A stretch of 9,489 nt of DNA from Actinobacteria bacterium UBA2184 (GCA_002328745.1 DCVQ01000001.1:19116-28604), one strand, 5' to 3'. Shown: positions 1-6,354, numbered from the stretch's first letter. Notes: a model not told the origin generated them from the letters alone. Numbers and translations are program-made.

Positions 1-242
1 GCCGTGATGCGGCCGAAGTCGTACGGGTCGTCGACCATCGGGGTGAAGAAGTCCACGGTGAGCAGGACGGCCTGGTCGCCCATCAGGTAGACGGCGGCAT
101 CATCGGATGTTTCGAAGCCGACGAGCAGGTCGTCCGACTCACCCGGACTCATCTTCTCGAGGACGGCGGCGAGGTCCCCCGGACCCCACTTGGCCGCTCA
201 ACCCGCTTTGGTGGAGAGCTGCGTAAGACGCACGTGCTCCAT
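1..242 (-). CDS. selD: Selenophosphate synthase SelD, selenocysteine-containing, 5' part only
   Basis: SelD makes selenophosphate from selenide and ATP; this is the selenium donor for selenocysteine (Sec) and selenouridine synthesis. The visible 80 codons start at an ATG (242-240) with a GGAGGT ribosome site 4 nt upstream; the C-terminal part lies beyond the window. The N-terminus reads MEHVRLTQLSTKAG, then an in-frame TGA (198-200), then AAKWGP. This aligns without gaps to the SelD motif RLTQxSxxxGCGCK, placing the TGA at the catalytic Cys17 position of E. coli SelD and K18 at its Lys20. After the TGA the frame continues with family signatures: LLVGFETSDDAAVY (39-52, nucleotide binding) and TVDFFTPMVDDPYDFGRIT (62-80). 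SelD enzymes with Sec at this residue are known in other bacteria. The TGA is therefore read as Sec, helped by the stem-loop just after it. It lies 93 nt downstream of the glycoside-hydrolase-like gene, so it may be read from that transcript or from its own promoter. Confidence 0.93.
166..200 (-). promoter_or_regulatory. SECIS-like stem-loop directly after the selD Sec codon
   Basis: Bacterial Sec insertion needs a SECIS hairpin within a few tens of bases 3' of the UGA, bound by SelB. Here the UGA (200-198) is followed by GCGGC (197-193), an unpaired CAAGU (192-188), GGGGUCC (187-181), loop GGG (180-178), GGACCUC (177-171) and GCCGC (170-166). The upper stem has 7 pairs with one G-U, and the lower stem has 5 pairs. 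The apical loop is G-rich and begins 17 nt after the UGA, and the 5' bulge ends in U; both fit known bacterial SECIS geometry. Folding was done by eye. Confidence 0.72.
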
Positions 243-246
243 GCCG

Positions 247-252
247 ACCTCC
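247..252 (-). promoter_or_regulatory. Ribosome binding site of selD
   Basis: GGAGGT lies 4 nt before the ATG at 242. It supports a start upstream of the in-frame TGA and so supports read-through rather than initiation after the TGA. Confidence 0.7.
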
Positions 253-335
253 GACGACGTGTGTATGCCGATATGCAGCATAACCTACGCTGATGCATCA
301 CGCGACGTCGGGCCGCGCCGCCCGCCTGCCGCGTC

Positions 336-2258
336 CTACGCGTACGCCAGCCGAAGCGCGATCGCGCCGTTGGGCGGCAGCGGCACGCCGAACGCCTTGG
401 CGCCCACCTCGGCGGCCTTCCCGCCCCGCACGTCGGCCACCGCGGCCACCACGCGCTCGGCGGTGAGCGTGGGCGTGATCGCCTCGGCCGAATGGTTGAG
501 CACCATCACGACGTCGTCGGTCTCGCCGAGGAAGAGCGCGACCTCGGCCGACGGGTCGTCGCAGTCGATCACCGGGCCCGCGCCGGCCGCGCCGGCCACC
601 GAGCCGTACACCGTGCGCAGCAGCGAGCGCACCTGATCGGGCGCCGCCCACGGATCGCTCTGCGCGATCGCCCGCTCGAGCGGCGCGGCCAGGAACACGG
701 CCCTGCCCTGCCCGAACTGGTTGAGCGTGAGGAGCGGGCTGCCGGTGGCGTCGGTTGCCACCACGGTCGCTCCGCTGTTGCCGAGAAGCGCGTAGTGCGG
801 CAGGTCGAGCCGCACGTCGAACGGCGTGAGGTCGCCCAGGAGCCCCGGCTGCGCCACGCGGCAGCTCACGATCCGCCGCACGCCGTGGTCGCCGAGGAAC
901 TCGATGCCGAAGATCTCGCGCACGGCCGGGTCGGCGTCGCCGCCGCCGTAGGAGAGCACCACCGAGCCGCCCGACTGCACGAACTGCGCGATCGCGCCCC
1001 ACGTCTCGGACCGCAGTTTGGCGGCCGACGGGATGAACAGCGCCATGTGCGCCGAGAGGTCGTCCCCTTCGCGCACGAGCCCGACCGGCACGTGCGCCTC
1101 CTTCGCGGCGATGTAGCCCTGGAGGCACGACCGCGGATCGTACAGGCCGGCGAGCGACGGCAGCGGCTCGTACCGCTCGGCGGGCACCATCACGGCGGCA
1201 CGCTCCGGCGCGCGCGTGTACCGGCGCAAGTCGAGCCGGGCAGCCACGCGGGCGAACTTCTGCACCTCGGAGAGCACCGGCTTGGGCCGCCCCTTCGGGT
1301 CGTTCATCCCGACGAGCACCTCGAAGGGGTCGCGGAAGTACGGCTCGCGCTTCTCGGCGGCCATGTCGCGCCACCGGCGGAGCATGACGCCGGCGGCGCC
1401 GTTCATGAGCGAGGAGTAGAGCGCCATCCGGACGTACGCGGCCTCCTCGGCGGCCGCCACGTCGAGCGAGTGGACGCCCACGCCGTCGGCGAGCACGGGA
1501 AGCCCGCGAAGCGCGCTGCGCAGCAGGAACGAGTCGAGGTAGGTCGCCGGGCCGTGCGTGACGGGGCCCTCGGCGGCGTACGCCCGGTAGCCCGCCGTCA
1601 CGTGCGACACGCCGTACTCGAAGACGCCGATGGCCGGGCCCGCGTCCACGCCCGTCTCGCGCACGAGCGTCTCGGGATCCACGCCGAGGATGATGGCCCG
1701 CGCCGTGTCCACCTCGCGGATGGCGTCCCGCAGCCGCGTGGCCCACGCCTGCAGCGTGTCCTCGGAAGCGAACCCGGAGCAGAAGGCCTCGTTGCCGAGC
1801 TCCCACGCCCAGATCATCGTCTCGGTGCGGTAGCGGTTGACGATGCGCTGCACCAGCGCGATCTCGCGCTGGATGAGGTACTCGTCGGTGCGCGCGTCGC
1901 GCTTCTTGCCCCAGGGGACCTCGTTCATGTCGGCGAACCGGTCGTCGGCGAAGAACGCCACGATGAGCCGGACGTCTTTGGCCCGCGCGGCCGCGATGAT
2001 GTCGCCGAGACGGTCCTCGGCCTCGTCGTTGTACTGGCCGACCTGCGGTTCGAAGAGCTTCCACGACACGTAGATGCGCGCGAGCGAGATGCGCGCCTCG
2101 TGCATCGCGGCGAACTCGCCCGCGAGATCGCGGTCGTACCAGTCCGAGAAGGAGCGCTTCTCCTCGTCGAGCGGATAGCAGTCCACGCCGATCGGGAAGA
2201 GCTGGTTGCGGAACGGGCCGGACTCGGCCTCGGCAACCGGTGTGGCGTCGTCGCTCAC
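336..2258 (-). CDS. Clan-A glycoside-hydrolase-like protein (GH5/GH42-like), possibly inactive
   Basis: A 640-residue cytoplasmic protein with no signal peptide or membrane segment. Residues about 20-345 look like a (beta/alpha)8 barrel of glycoside hydrolase clan A: SWKLFEPQVGQYND (65-78) matches the WxxxEPxxGxYd element, and WAWELGNEAF (150-159) carries the Asn-Glu pair (N156, acid/base E157) at the end of strand 4. At strand 7, where active members have PVLxxEFG, this protein has PVLADGVG (254-261), so the nucleophile Glu seems replaced by Gly259, with Asp258 beside it. Residues about 350-460 resemble the GATase-like trimerisation domain of GH42 beta-galactosidases, followed by a likely beta-sandwich that includes NQFGQGRAVFLAAPLE. 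The start is a GTG whose last bases overlap the TGA of the TPR gene (GTGA), with AGGAGGTGA 6 nt upstream, so the two are translationally coupled. The substrate is unknown. It may be a hydrolase with a shifted nucleophile or a carbohydrate-binding pseudoenzyme. Confidence 0.8.
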   Translation of the reverse strand: MSDDATPVAEAESGPFRNQLFPIGVDCYPLDEEKRSFSDWYDRDLAGEFAAMHEARISLARIYVSWKLFEPQVGQYNDEAEDRLGDIIAAARAKDVRLIVAFFADDRFADMNEVPWGKKRDARTDEYLIQREIALVQRIVNRYRTETMIWAWELGNEAFCSGFASEDTLQAWATRLRDAIREVDTARAIILGVDPETLVRETGVDAGPAIGVFEYGVSHVTAGYRAYAAEGPVTHGPATYLDSFLLRSALRGLPVLADGVGVHSLDVAAAEEAAYVRMALYSSLMNGAAGVMLRRWRDMAAEKREPYFRDPFEVLVGMNDPKGRPKPVLSEVQKFARVAARLDLRRYTRAPERAAVMVPAERYEPLPSLAGLYDPRSCLQGYIAAKEAHVPVGLVREGDDLSAHMALFIPSAAKLRSETWGAIAQFVQSGGSVVLSYGGGDADPAVREIFGIEFLGDHGVRRIVSCRVAQPGLLGDLTPFDVRLDLPHYALLGNSGATVVATDATGSPLLTLNQFGQGRAVFLAAPLERAIAQSDPWAAPDQVRSLLRTVYGSVAGAAGAGPVIDCDDPSAEVALFLGETDDVVMVLNHSAEAITPTLTAERVVAAVADVRGGKAAEVGAKAFGVPLPPNGAIALRLAYA

Positions 2259-3424
2259 GAGGGCTCACCTCCTCCGGCATAGGCGTCGTAGAGCCGCCAG
2301 AAGAGGCCCTGGCGCTTGGTGTCGTAATAGGCCGCGCGGCGGATCTCCCACTGCGCTTCGGCGTGCCGACCGCTCGTGAGATAGGACGCGGCCAGGCCGA
2401 AGCGGGCGCGCACGCACGCCGGGTCGAGCCGCACCGCGAGACGGTAGGTCTTGCTCGCCTGCTCGTAGCGCTGCAGCCCCATGAGCGACTCGGCGAGCAG
2501 CACGTGCACGAGCGCGTGGGAGCTCGCGCGCTTGGCGAGCGCGATGAACACGCGCGCCGCATGCCGGTTGAGGCCGGTGCGCTTGGCGTACACCACGCCG
2601 AGCGTGTAGAGCGCGGTCGTGAGCTCGGGATCGAGCGTGAGCGCCCGGAGCGCGCACGCCATCGCCTCGTTGGTGGCCTCCTGCTTGAGGTACGCGTACG
2701 CCGCGAGCGCCAGCGCCTCGCCGTCGTCCGGCTGTTCGTCGAGCGCCAGGCGAACGAGCTCGGCCGCCGCGAAGAGGTCCTCGTCGCGCAGCGCCAGCCC
2801 GGCCGCGCCGATGCGCGCCGTCCGGTTGGGCTTCACGCGCGCCGGGTCGATCGGCTTGCCGAGGCCCTCCTTCACGCCGAGCAGCGCGAAGAAGAGCTCG
2901 TCCTGGCTCGGGTCGAGCTCGCCGGCCTGGCGGAACAGCGGGAGCGCGAGCGCCATGCCCTCGCGCTTGAGGCTCGAGATGGCGAGGTTGTAGGTGGCGC
3001 GCGCTTCCTTCGGGTCGAGCTCGAGCGCCCGCTTCCAGCTGCGGACCGCCTCTTCCTCGAAAGCGGCGGCGGCGAACGCCTCGCCGAGCTGCACGTGCGC
3101 CGTCACGAGATCGGGCACGACCTCGGCAAGCTCGTGCCACACGAGCACCGACTGGTCCCACATACCGCCGCGACGGTCGTAGGCGAGGCCGAGCGCAAGG
3201 TACGCGGGCGAGCAGTCGGGATCGATCTCGATGGCGAGCGTGGCCGCCGAGATCGCCTCGTCGTAGAAGTCGCCTTCGAGCATCAGGTGCGCGAGCAGCG
3301 CGTGCGTGTGCGCGTCACGGTGGTCGAGCGCGAGCGCATCGTAGCAGGCGGCGACCGCCGCCCCCACCTGGCCGGCCCGCGCGAGCGCCTCGGCCGCCTG
3401 GACCGCCTTCGAGCGGGCCGCCAT
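2255..3424 (-). CDS. TPR-repeat protein
   Basis: A 389-residue protein made almost wholly of tetratricopeptide repeats, a helical scaffold for protein-protein contacts. About nine or ten units can be seen, for example residues 38-71 (ending AIEIDPD), 108-139 (ending ALELDPKE), 142-173 (ending AGELDPSQ), 236-267 (ending ALTLDPEL) and 303-335 (ending AVRLDPA). Units commonly end in the LDP turn typical of TPRs. A less regular linker lies at about 184-204. There is no signal peptide, membrane segment or catalytic domain. The ATG (3424-3422) overlaps the TGA of the corrinoid gene as TGATG, and its own TGA overlaps the GTG of the next gene, so it is the middle member of a coupled trio. An upstream extension of the same frame runs antiparallel-free through the corrinoid gene and was rejected in favour of this start. 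The bound partners cannot be told from sequence; the two neighbours are the obvious candidates. Confidence 0.88.
   Translation of the reverse strand: MAARSKAVQAAEALARAGQVGAAVAACYDALALDHRDAHTHALLAHLMLEGDFYDEAISAATLAIEIDPDCSPAYLALGLAYDRRGGMWDQSVLVWHELAEVVPDLVTAHVQLGEAFAAAAFEEEAVRSWKRALELDPKEARATYNLAISSLKREGMALALPLFRQAGELDPSQDELFFALLGVKEGLGKPIDPARVKPNRTARIGAAGLALRDEDLFAAAELVRLALDEQPDDGEALALAAYAYLKQEATNEAMACALRALTLDPELTTALYTLGVVYAKRTGLNRHAARVFIALAKRASSHALVHVLLAESLMGLQRYEQASKTYRLAVRLDPACVRARFGLAASYLTSGRHAEAQWEIRRAAYYDTKRQGLFWRLYDAYAGGGEPS
2265..2273 (-). promoter_or_regulatory. Strong ribosome binding site deciding the GTG start at 2258
   Basis: AGGAGGTGA lies inside the end of the TPR gene, 6 nt before the GTG. 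It fixes the start of the glycoside-hydrolase-like protein and suggests that this downstream gene is translated efficiently. Confidence 0.7.
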
Positions 3425-4083
3425 CACGCCTCGCCCTCTCTCGCCCGATCGCGTGCCGCGCGCGAGACGAGCTTGAGCGCGCTCTCCGCGCCGAGGATCA
3501 CGCCGTTGGCGCTTACCTCGCGGGCAAGGTCCTCGTCGGCCGCAAAGGGACCGCCCGAGACGAGGATGATCACGTCGGCAAGGCCGCTCGCGAGGAACAG
3601 CTCGCGCACGCCCGAGACCGCGCGGGCGGTCTGGATCATCTCCGCGAAGACGATGACGATGCGCGCGCCGGTCTCCTCCACGCGCTCGAGGAACTCGGCG
3701 GCGCGCACGTTGACCCCCAGGTCGTTCACGCGGTAGCCGGCTTCTTTGAGGGTGGCGGCCACGATGGTGCGGCCGATGGCGTGCAGATCGCGGTGCATCG
3801 TGCCGACGATGACGCTCACGCCGGTGTCGCGCTTGGCGGCCGCGGGCATCACGAACGACCCGACCTGCTCGGCCACCACGGCGGCCTGCGTGAACGCGAT
3901 CTCGTCGATGGCGCCGGACGCCCAGGCTCCGCCGAGCATCGCCATCGCGGGGACGTAGAGCGCGTCGAACAGCGCGTCCTGGTCGATCCCGGACGCGCGG
4001 GCACGCTCGACGACCTGGATGGCCGAGGCCGGGTCCTGATCGACGAACGCCTGATAGAGATGTGCCGCGTCCTCGGCGGCCAC
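3424..4083 (-). CDS. Cobalamin (corrinoid)-binding protein, MetH-like cap plus B12 domain
   Basis: A 219-residue soluble protein. Residues about 1-85 form a helical cap of the B12-binding-2 type, with LGGAWASGAIDEIAFTQA (50-67) matching the cap signature that covers the corrin ring. Residues about 88-215 form the Rossmann-like B12 domain: DLHAIG (99-104) is the DxHxxG motif, in which H101 is the lower cobalt ligand, and VSGGPF (175-180) is the later Gly-Gly nucleotide-tail motif. No methyltransferase, DNA-binding or radical-SAM domain is attached. The CarH light-sensor motif Wx9EH reads W54 with F64-T65 instead, so a CarH-type photoreceptor is unlikely. It could be a methyl-carrying corrinoid protein or a cobalamin-dependent signalling protein. 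The GTG at 4083 follows a purine-rich GAGGGAAGGGG stretch and gives the usual family length; the longer upstream frame would run through the tRNA. The stop overlaps the TPR start as TGATG. Confidence 0.85.
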   Translation of the reverse strand: MAAEDAAHLYQAFVDQDPASAIQVVERARASGIDQDALFDALYVPAMAMLGGAWASGAIDEIAFTQAAVVAEQVGSFVMPAAAKRDTGVSVIVGTMHRDLHAIGRTIVAATLKEAGYRVNDLGVNVRAAEFLERVEETGARIVIVFAEMIQTARAVSGVRELFLASGLADVIILVSGGPFAADEDLAREVSANGVILGAESALKLVSRAARDRAREGEA

Positions 4084-4164
4084 CGCGCCCCTTCCCTCGT
4101 CGCGCCTGATCCGGCGCCTCGTTCGCGTTGCGGCCCCCGGATGTCGGCCGGAGGCGTGGATCGC

Positions 4165-4251
4165 TGGTAGCGGTGGTGGGAGTCGAACCCACACGGCCTT
4201 GCGGCCAGAGGCTTTTAAGGCCCCCTCCTGTACCAGTTCGGATACACCGCC
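4165..4251 (-). tRNA. tRNA-Leu (anticodon UAA)
   Basis: An 87-nt class II tRNA. The acceptor GGCGGTG pairs with CACCGCT (first pair G-U), followed by discriminator A and an encoded CCA. The D arm is TCC-GAACTGGTACA-GGA, the anticodon arm GGGGC-CTTAAAA-GCCTC with anticodon TAA, the long variable arm GGCC-GCAA-GGCC, and the T arm GTGGG-TTCGACT-CCCAC. The UAA anticodon and long variable arm indicate leucine; it would read UUA (and UUG by wobble). It starts 11 nt after the ppx stop and ends 81 nt before the corrinoid gene, with no clear terminator on either side, so it is probably cut out of a longer mRNA. Confidence 0.95.
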
Positions 4252-4262
4252 GTGTGTCGGCC

Positions 4263-5210
4263 TCACCCGACCCGTTCGTCGAGATCGAGAACCATGCCGT
4301 AGAGGATATCGTGTTCGCTCACGAGCGTCGAAGAGAGCCCCGCATACGCGAGCACCGCCTGCAGCACGATCGCGCCGCCGACGATCACCCCCGCGCGCTC
4401 CGGCTCGAGGCCGACGACCCGGCGCCGCTCCTCGAGCGTGAGGCCCGCGAGGTGGTCGAGGATGTCGAGCAGCGACGGTCCCGACAGGCGGAACCCGTGC
4501 ACGCGCTCGGCGTCGTACGGGTCGAGCTTCATCTCGATCGCGGCAAGGCTCGTCGCCGTGCCCGCCACGGCGACGATCTCGCGCGGCTTGTCGCGGACGG
4601 CGGCGAAGAACGGCCGCAGCTCGCCGGCCACCCACGCCGAAGCCTCTGCCAGCTCCCGCGTTGCGGGCGGATCGCCGTGCAGGAAGCGCTCGGTGACGCG
4701 GCGCGAACCCACGTCGATCGACCGCGCGATCTCGATGTCCACCGCGTGGCGGCCGTCTTCGCCACACGCGCCGCCGACGATCAGCTCGGTGGACCCGCCG
4801 CCGATGTCCACCACGAGCAGCCGGTCGGCGCACGTCCCGTACGTCGCGCCGAGGAAGGTCAGGTACGCCTCGCGTTCGCCCGCGATGATCTCGGGCCTGA
4901 TGCCCGCTTCGCGCTCGACGCGGTCGAGGAACGCGGGCCCGTTGGCGGCGTCGCGCGACGCCGAGGTCGCGACCGCGGCGATCCGCGTCGCGCCGAGCGA
5001 GCGCGCCTCATCGTGGAAGCCCCGGACCGCCGCGGCGACCGCCGCCATGCCGTCCTCGCCGAGCACGCCGGTGGTCGTCCAGCCCGCGCCCAGGTGCGTG
5101 ATGGCCTGGCGCCGCACGACCTCCGACACCCGGTCGCCATCGACGTCGGCCACGAGAAGGCGGGCGGTCACCGTGCCGATGTCGATCGCCGCCCTGCGTT
5201 CGGCTCCCAT
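4263..5210 (-). CDS. ppx: Ppx/GppA family exopolyphosphatase / pppGpp phosphohydrolase
   Basis: A cytoplasmic 315-residue enzyme of the ASKHA fold that removes terminal phosphate from polyphosphate or from pppGpp. Motifs in order: AIDIGTVTARLL (8-19, phosphate 1), ATSASRDAANG (81-91), GEREAYLTFLGA (111-122, with the catalytic Glu), VVDIGGGSTEL (133-143, phosphate 2), AGTATSLAAI (216-225) and PERAGVIVGGAIVL (270-283). Only the two-lobed core is present, as in short actinobacterial PPX1/PPX2 proteins; the C-terminal HD-like domain of E. coli Ppx is missing. The ATG at 5210 is chosen because it overlaps the DUF501 TGA (TGATG) and follows GGAAGGGG; a GTG 18 nt upstream is possible. Whether polyphosphate or pppGpp is preferred cannot be read from the sequence. 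Gene order after divIC and DUF501 matches PPX2 of mycobacteria. Confidence 0.9.
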   Translation of the reverse strand: MGAERRAAIDIGTVTARLLVADVDGDRVSEVVRRQAITHLGAGWTTTGVLGEDGMAAVAAAVRGFHDEARSLGATRIAAVATSASRDAANGPAFLDRVEREAGIRPEIIAGEREAYLTFLGATYGTCADRLLVVDIGGGSTELIVGGACGEDGRHAVDIEIARSIDVGSRRVTERFLHGDPPATRELAEASAWVAGELRPFFAAVRDKPREIVAVAGTATSLAAIEMKLDPYDAERVHGFRLSGPSLLDILDHLAGLTLEERRRVVGLEPERAGVIVGGAIVLQAVLAYAGLSSTLVSEHDILYGMVLDLDERVG

Positions 5211-5692
5211 CACGCGCCCCTTCCACACCGGTCATCGTCGCACTCGCGCGCGAGCCCCGCGAGCACGCCTTCGCCGACGGGGTCGTCTATTCCTGCCAGG
5301 AACGCGGCCGCGTGCGCGTGCAGGCACTTCGTGCCGAGCGGGTCGCGCTGCCCGGCGATGCCCACGTCCGGCGTCGGATCGGCGCCGCCCGCCTCGGCCG
5401 AACGCGCCGCACGATACGCCGCATCCGCAGCGAGCATGCGCGCCGCCAGCGCTTCGTCGGCGGCAAGCCGGGCCGCCCACGCCCCCGCCGCGCCCGCCGA
5501 CTCGGCCTCACCCAGCCGGCCTGTCAGATGCGGGCAGGTGAGGTAGTGGAGCGTCGGGAACGGCGTGCCGTCCAGCAGCAATGGAGCGGTGGTCACGACG
5601 ATCGGGCGGCCGAAGGAGCAACGGGCCGCAACACGCCAGTCGCCCCGCGGGACGCGCCCCAGCTGCCACTCGACGAGATGTGCGTCATCCAT
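5210..5692 (-). CDS. DUF501 domain protein
   Basis: A 160-residue soluble protein of unknown function, found mostly in Actinomycetota between the DivIC-like gene and ppx. Family features visible: EWQLGRVPRGDWRVAARCSFGRPIVVTTAP (8-37; split here only by reading), DGTPFPTLHYLTCPHL (41-56), and RDPLGTKCLHAHAA (116-129) near the C-terminus. Conserved-looking Cys and His residues (C25, C53, C123, H125, H127, and C151/C156 at the tail) could bind a metal or form disulfides, but this is inference. The ATG at 5692 overlaps the TGA of the upstream gene as TGATG, and the stop overlaps the ppx ATG in the same way. A start 39 nt upstream is possible but would lie inside the DivIC gene and lacks family similarity. 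Its conserved place between a division gene and a polyphosphatase is the only clue to its role. Confidence 0.88.
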   Translation of the reverse strand: MDDAHLVEWQLGRVPRGDWRVAARCSFGRPIVVTTAPLLLDGTPFPTLHYLTCPHLTGRLGEAESAGAAGAWAARLAADEALAARMLAADAAYRAARSAEAGGADPTPDVGIAGQRDPLGTKCLHAHAAAFLAGIDDPVGEGVLAGLARECDDDRCGRGA

Positions 5693-6276
5693 CACTCGAA
5701 GCCGAAGATCGCGTCGGCCAGCTGCATCCACCAGGGAAGCTCGGGCTCGAGCGAGTAGCCGATCGTCGCGGTGGTGTCTTCGGACTCGCCGCCGGTGACG
5801 ATGTACGCCTGCTCCCCGGGCTTCACGAGCCCGAGGCTCTCGCGCGCGAGCCGCTCCACGCCTTCGGGGGTCTTGAGCCCTTCGACCTCGCCGCGGAGGA
5901 CCTCGTTGCGCGTCTGCAGGCCCGCCAGCTCCGCCTCGAGGGACTGCACCTCGCGCCGGTGCTGGTACTGCAGTCGCAGCACGGGATAGACCATCCAGAT
6001 CGCGAGCAGCAAGGTGACGGTGATAAGGACGCCGGCGACCCGGCCGAGCGCGGGGCTGCGACGCGAACGCTGCTTCGAGGTCGCACGACCTCGCGTGGAA
6101 CGCTTGGGAGCGGGCTTCTTGGCCGATCGCACGGGAACCGATGTGCGGGAGGCGCCCGCGCGGCCCGTCGAGCGCTTTCGAGTACGCGAGGACGACACGC
6201 GACCTGCCGACCTCCGTGTCGTGGAGGTCGTTCTCGCGCTCGCTGATGCCCTCTTCTGCGTCCGTGGTGCAGCCAT
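5692..6276 (-). CDS. DivIC/FtsB-like septum formation initiator protein
   Basis: A bitopic membrane protein of 194 residues, likely part of the division complex with FtsQ/DivIB and FtsL. Residues 1-78 are a cytoplasmic tail rich in Arg, Lys, Ser and Thr and likely disordered. Residues 80-100 (VAGVLITVTLLLAIWMVYPVL) form one membrane helix. Residues about 103-136 form a coiled coil with regular Leu spacing (LEAELAGLQTRNEVLRGEVEGL). The stretch ARESLGLVKPGEQAYIV (144-160) is the conserved DivIC signature, followed by a short acidic and aromatic tail. The size and long basic N-terminus resemble the mycobacterial protein at the same locus (Rv1024). The start is an ATG with only a weak ribosome site, 65 nt downstream of the -10 box described below. 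It is the first gene of the coupled divIC-DUF501-ppx operon. Confidence 0.88.
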   Translation of the reverse strand: MAAPRTQKRASASARTTSTTRRSAGRVSSSRTRKRSTGRAGASRTSVPVRSAKKPAPKRSTRGRATSKQRSRRSPALGRVAGVLITVTLLLAIWMVYPVLRLQYQHRREVQSLEAELAGLQTRNEVLRGEVEGLKTPEGVERLARESLGLVKPGEQAYIVTGGESEDTTATIGYSLEPELPWWMQLADAIFGFE

Positions 6277-6322
6277 GAGAGTGCGATCCGTAGTGTGACT
6301 AGGCCAGCGATGTTCGGTTCCG

Positions 6323-6354
6323 GGCGGTGCCCTGCGTTCGATGATAGCACCGCC
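6323..6354. repeat. 8-bp inverted repeat flanking the -10 box (possible operator)
   Basis: The arms ggcggtgc (6323-6330) and gcaccgcc (6347-6354) are exact inverted copies separated by 16 nt. The -10 box (6341-6346) abuts one arm and the predicted transcription start lies between the arms. A bound dimer here would block RNA polymerase. No binding protein is identified. Confidence 0.55.

Noticed and set aside
298..2562. Minus-strand 754-codon frame overlapping the GH-like gene
   Set aside because: Arg-rich shadow frame in a different register from the real protein; no domain or ribosome site.
492..3736. Long plus-strand open frames (for example 492-2282 and 2240-3736)
   Set aside because: They lie antisense to the glycoside-hydrolase-like and TPR genes, are rich in Arg, His and Ala in low-complexity runs, and match no family. 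They arise from the lack of stop codons in GC-rich DNA.
4165..4251. Possible tRNA-Sec, suggested by the nearby selD
   Set aside because: The anticodon is UAA, not UCA, and the acceptor, D and variable arms fit an ordinary tRNA-Leu.
4084..4833. Upstream extension of the corrinoid-protein frame
   Set aside because: It would translate through the tRNA and the ppx gene out of frame. The GTG at 4083 gives the family length.
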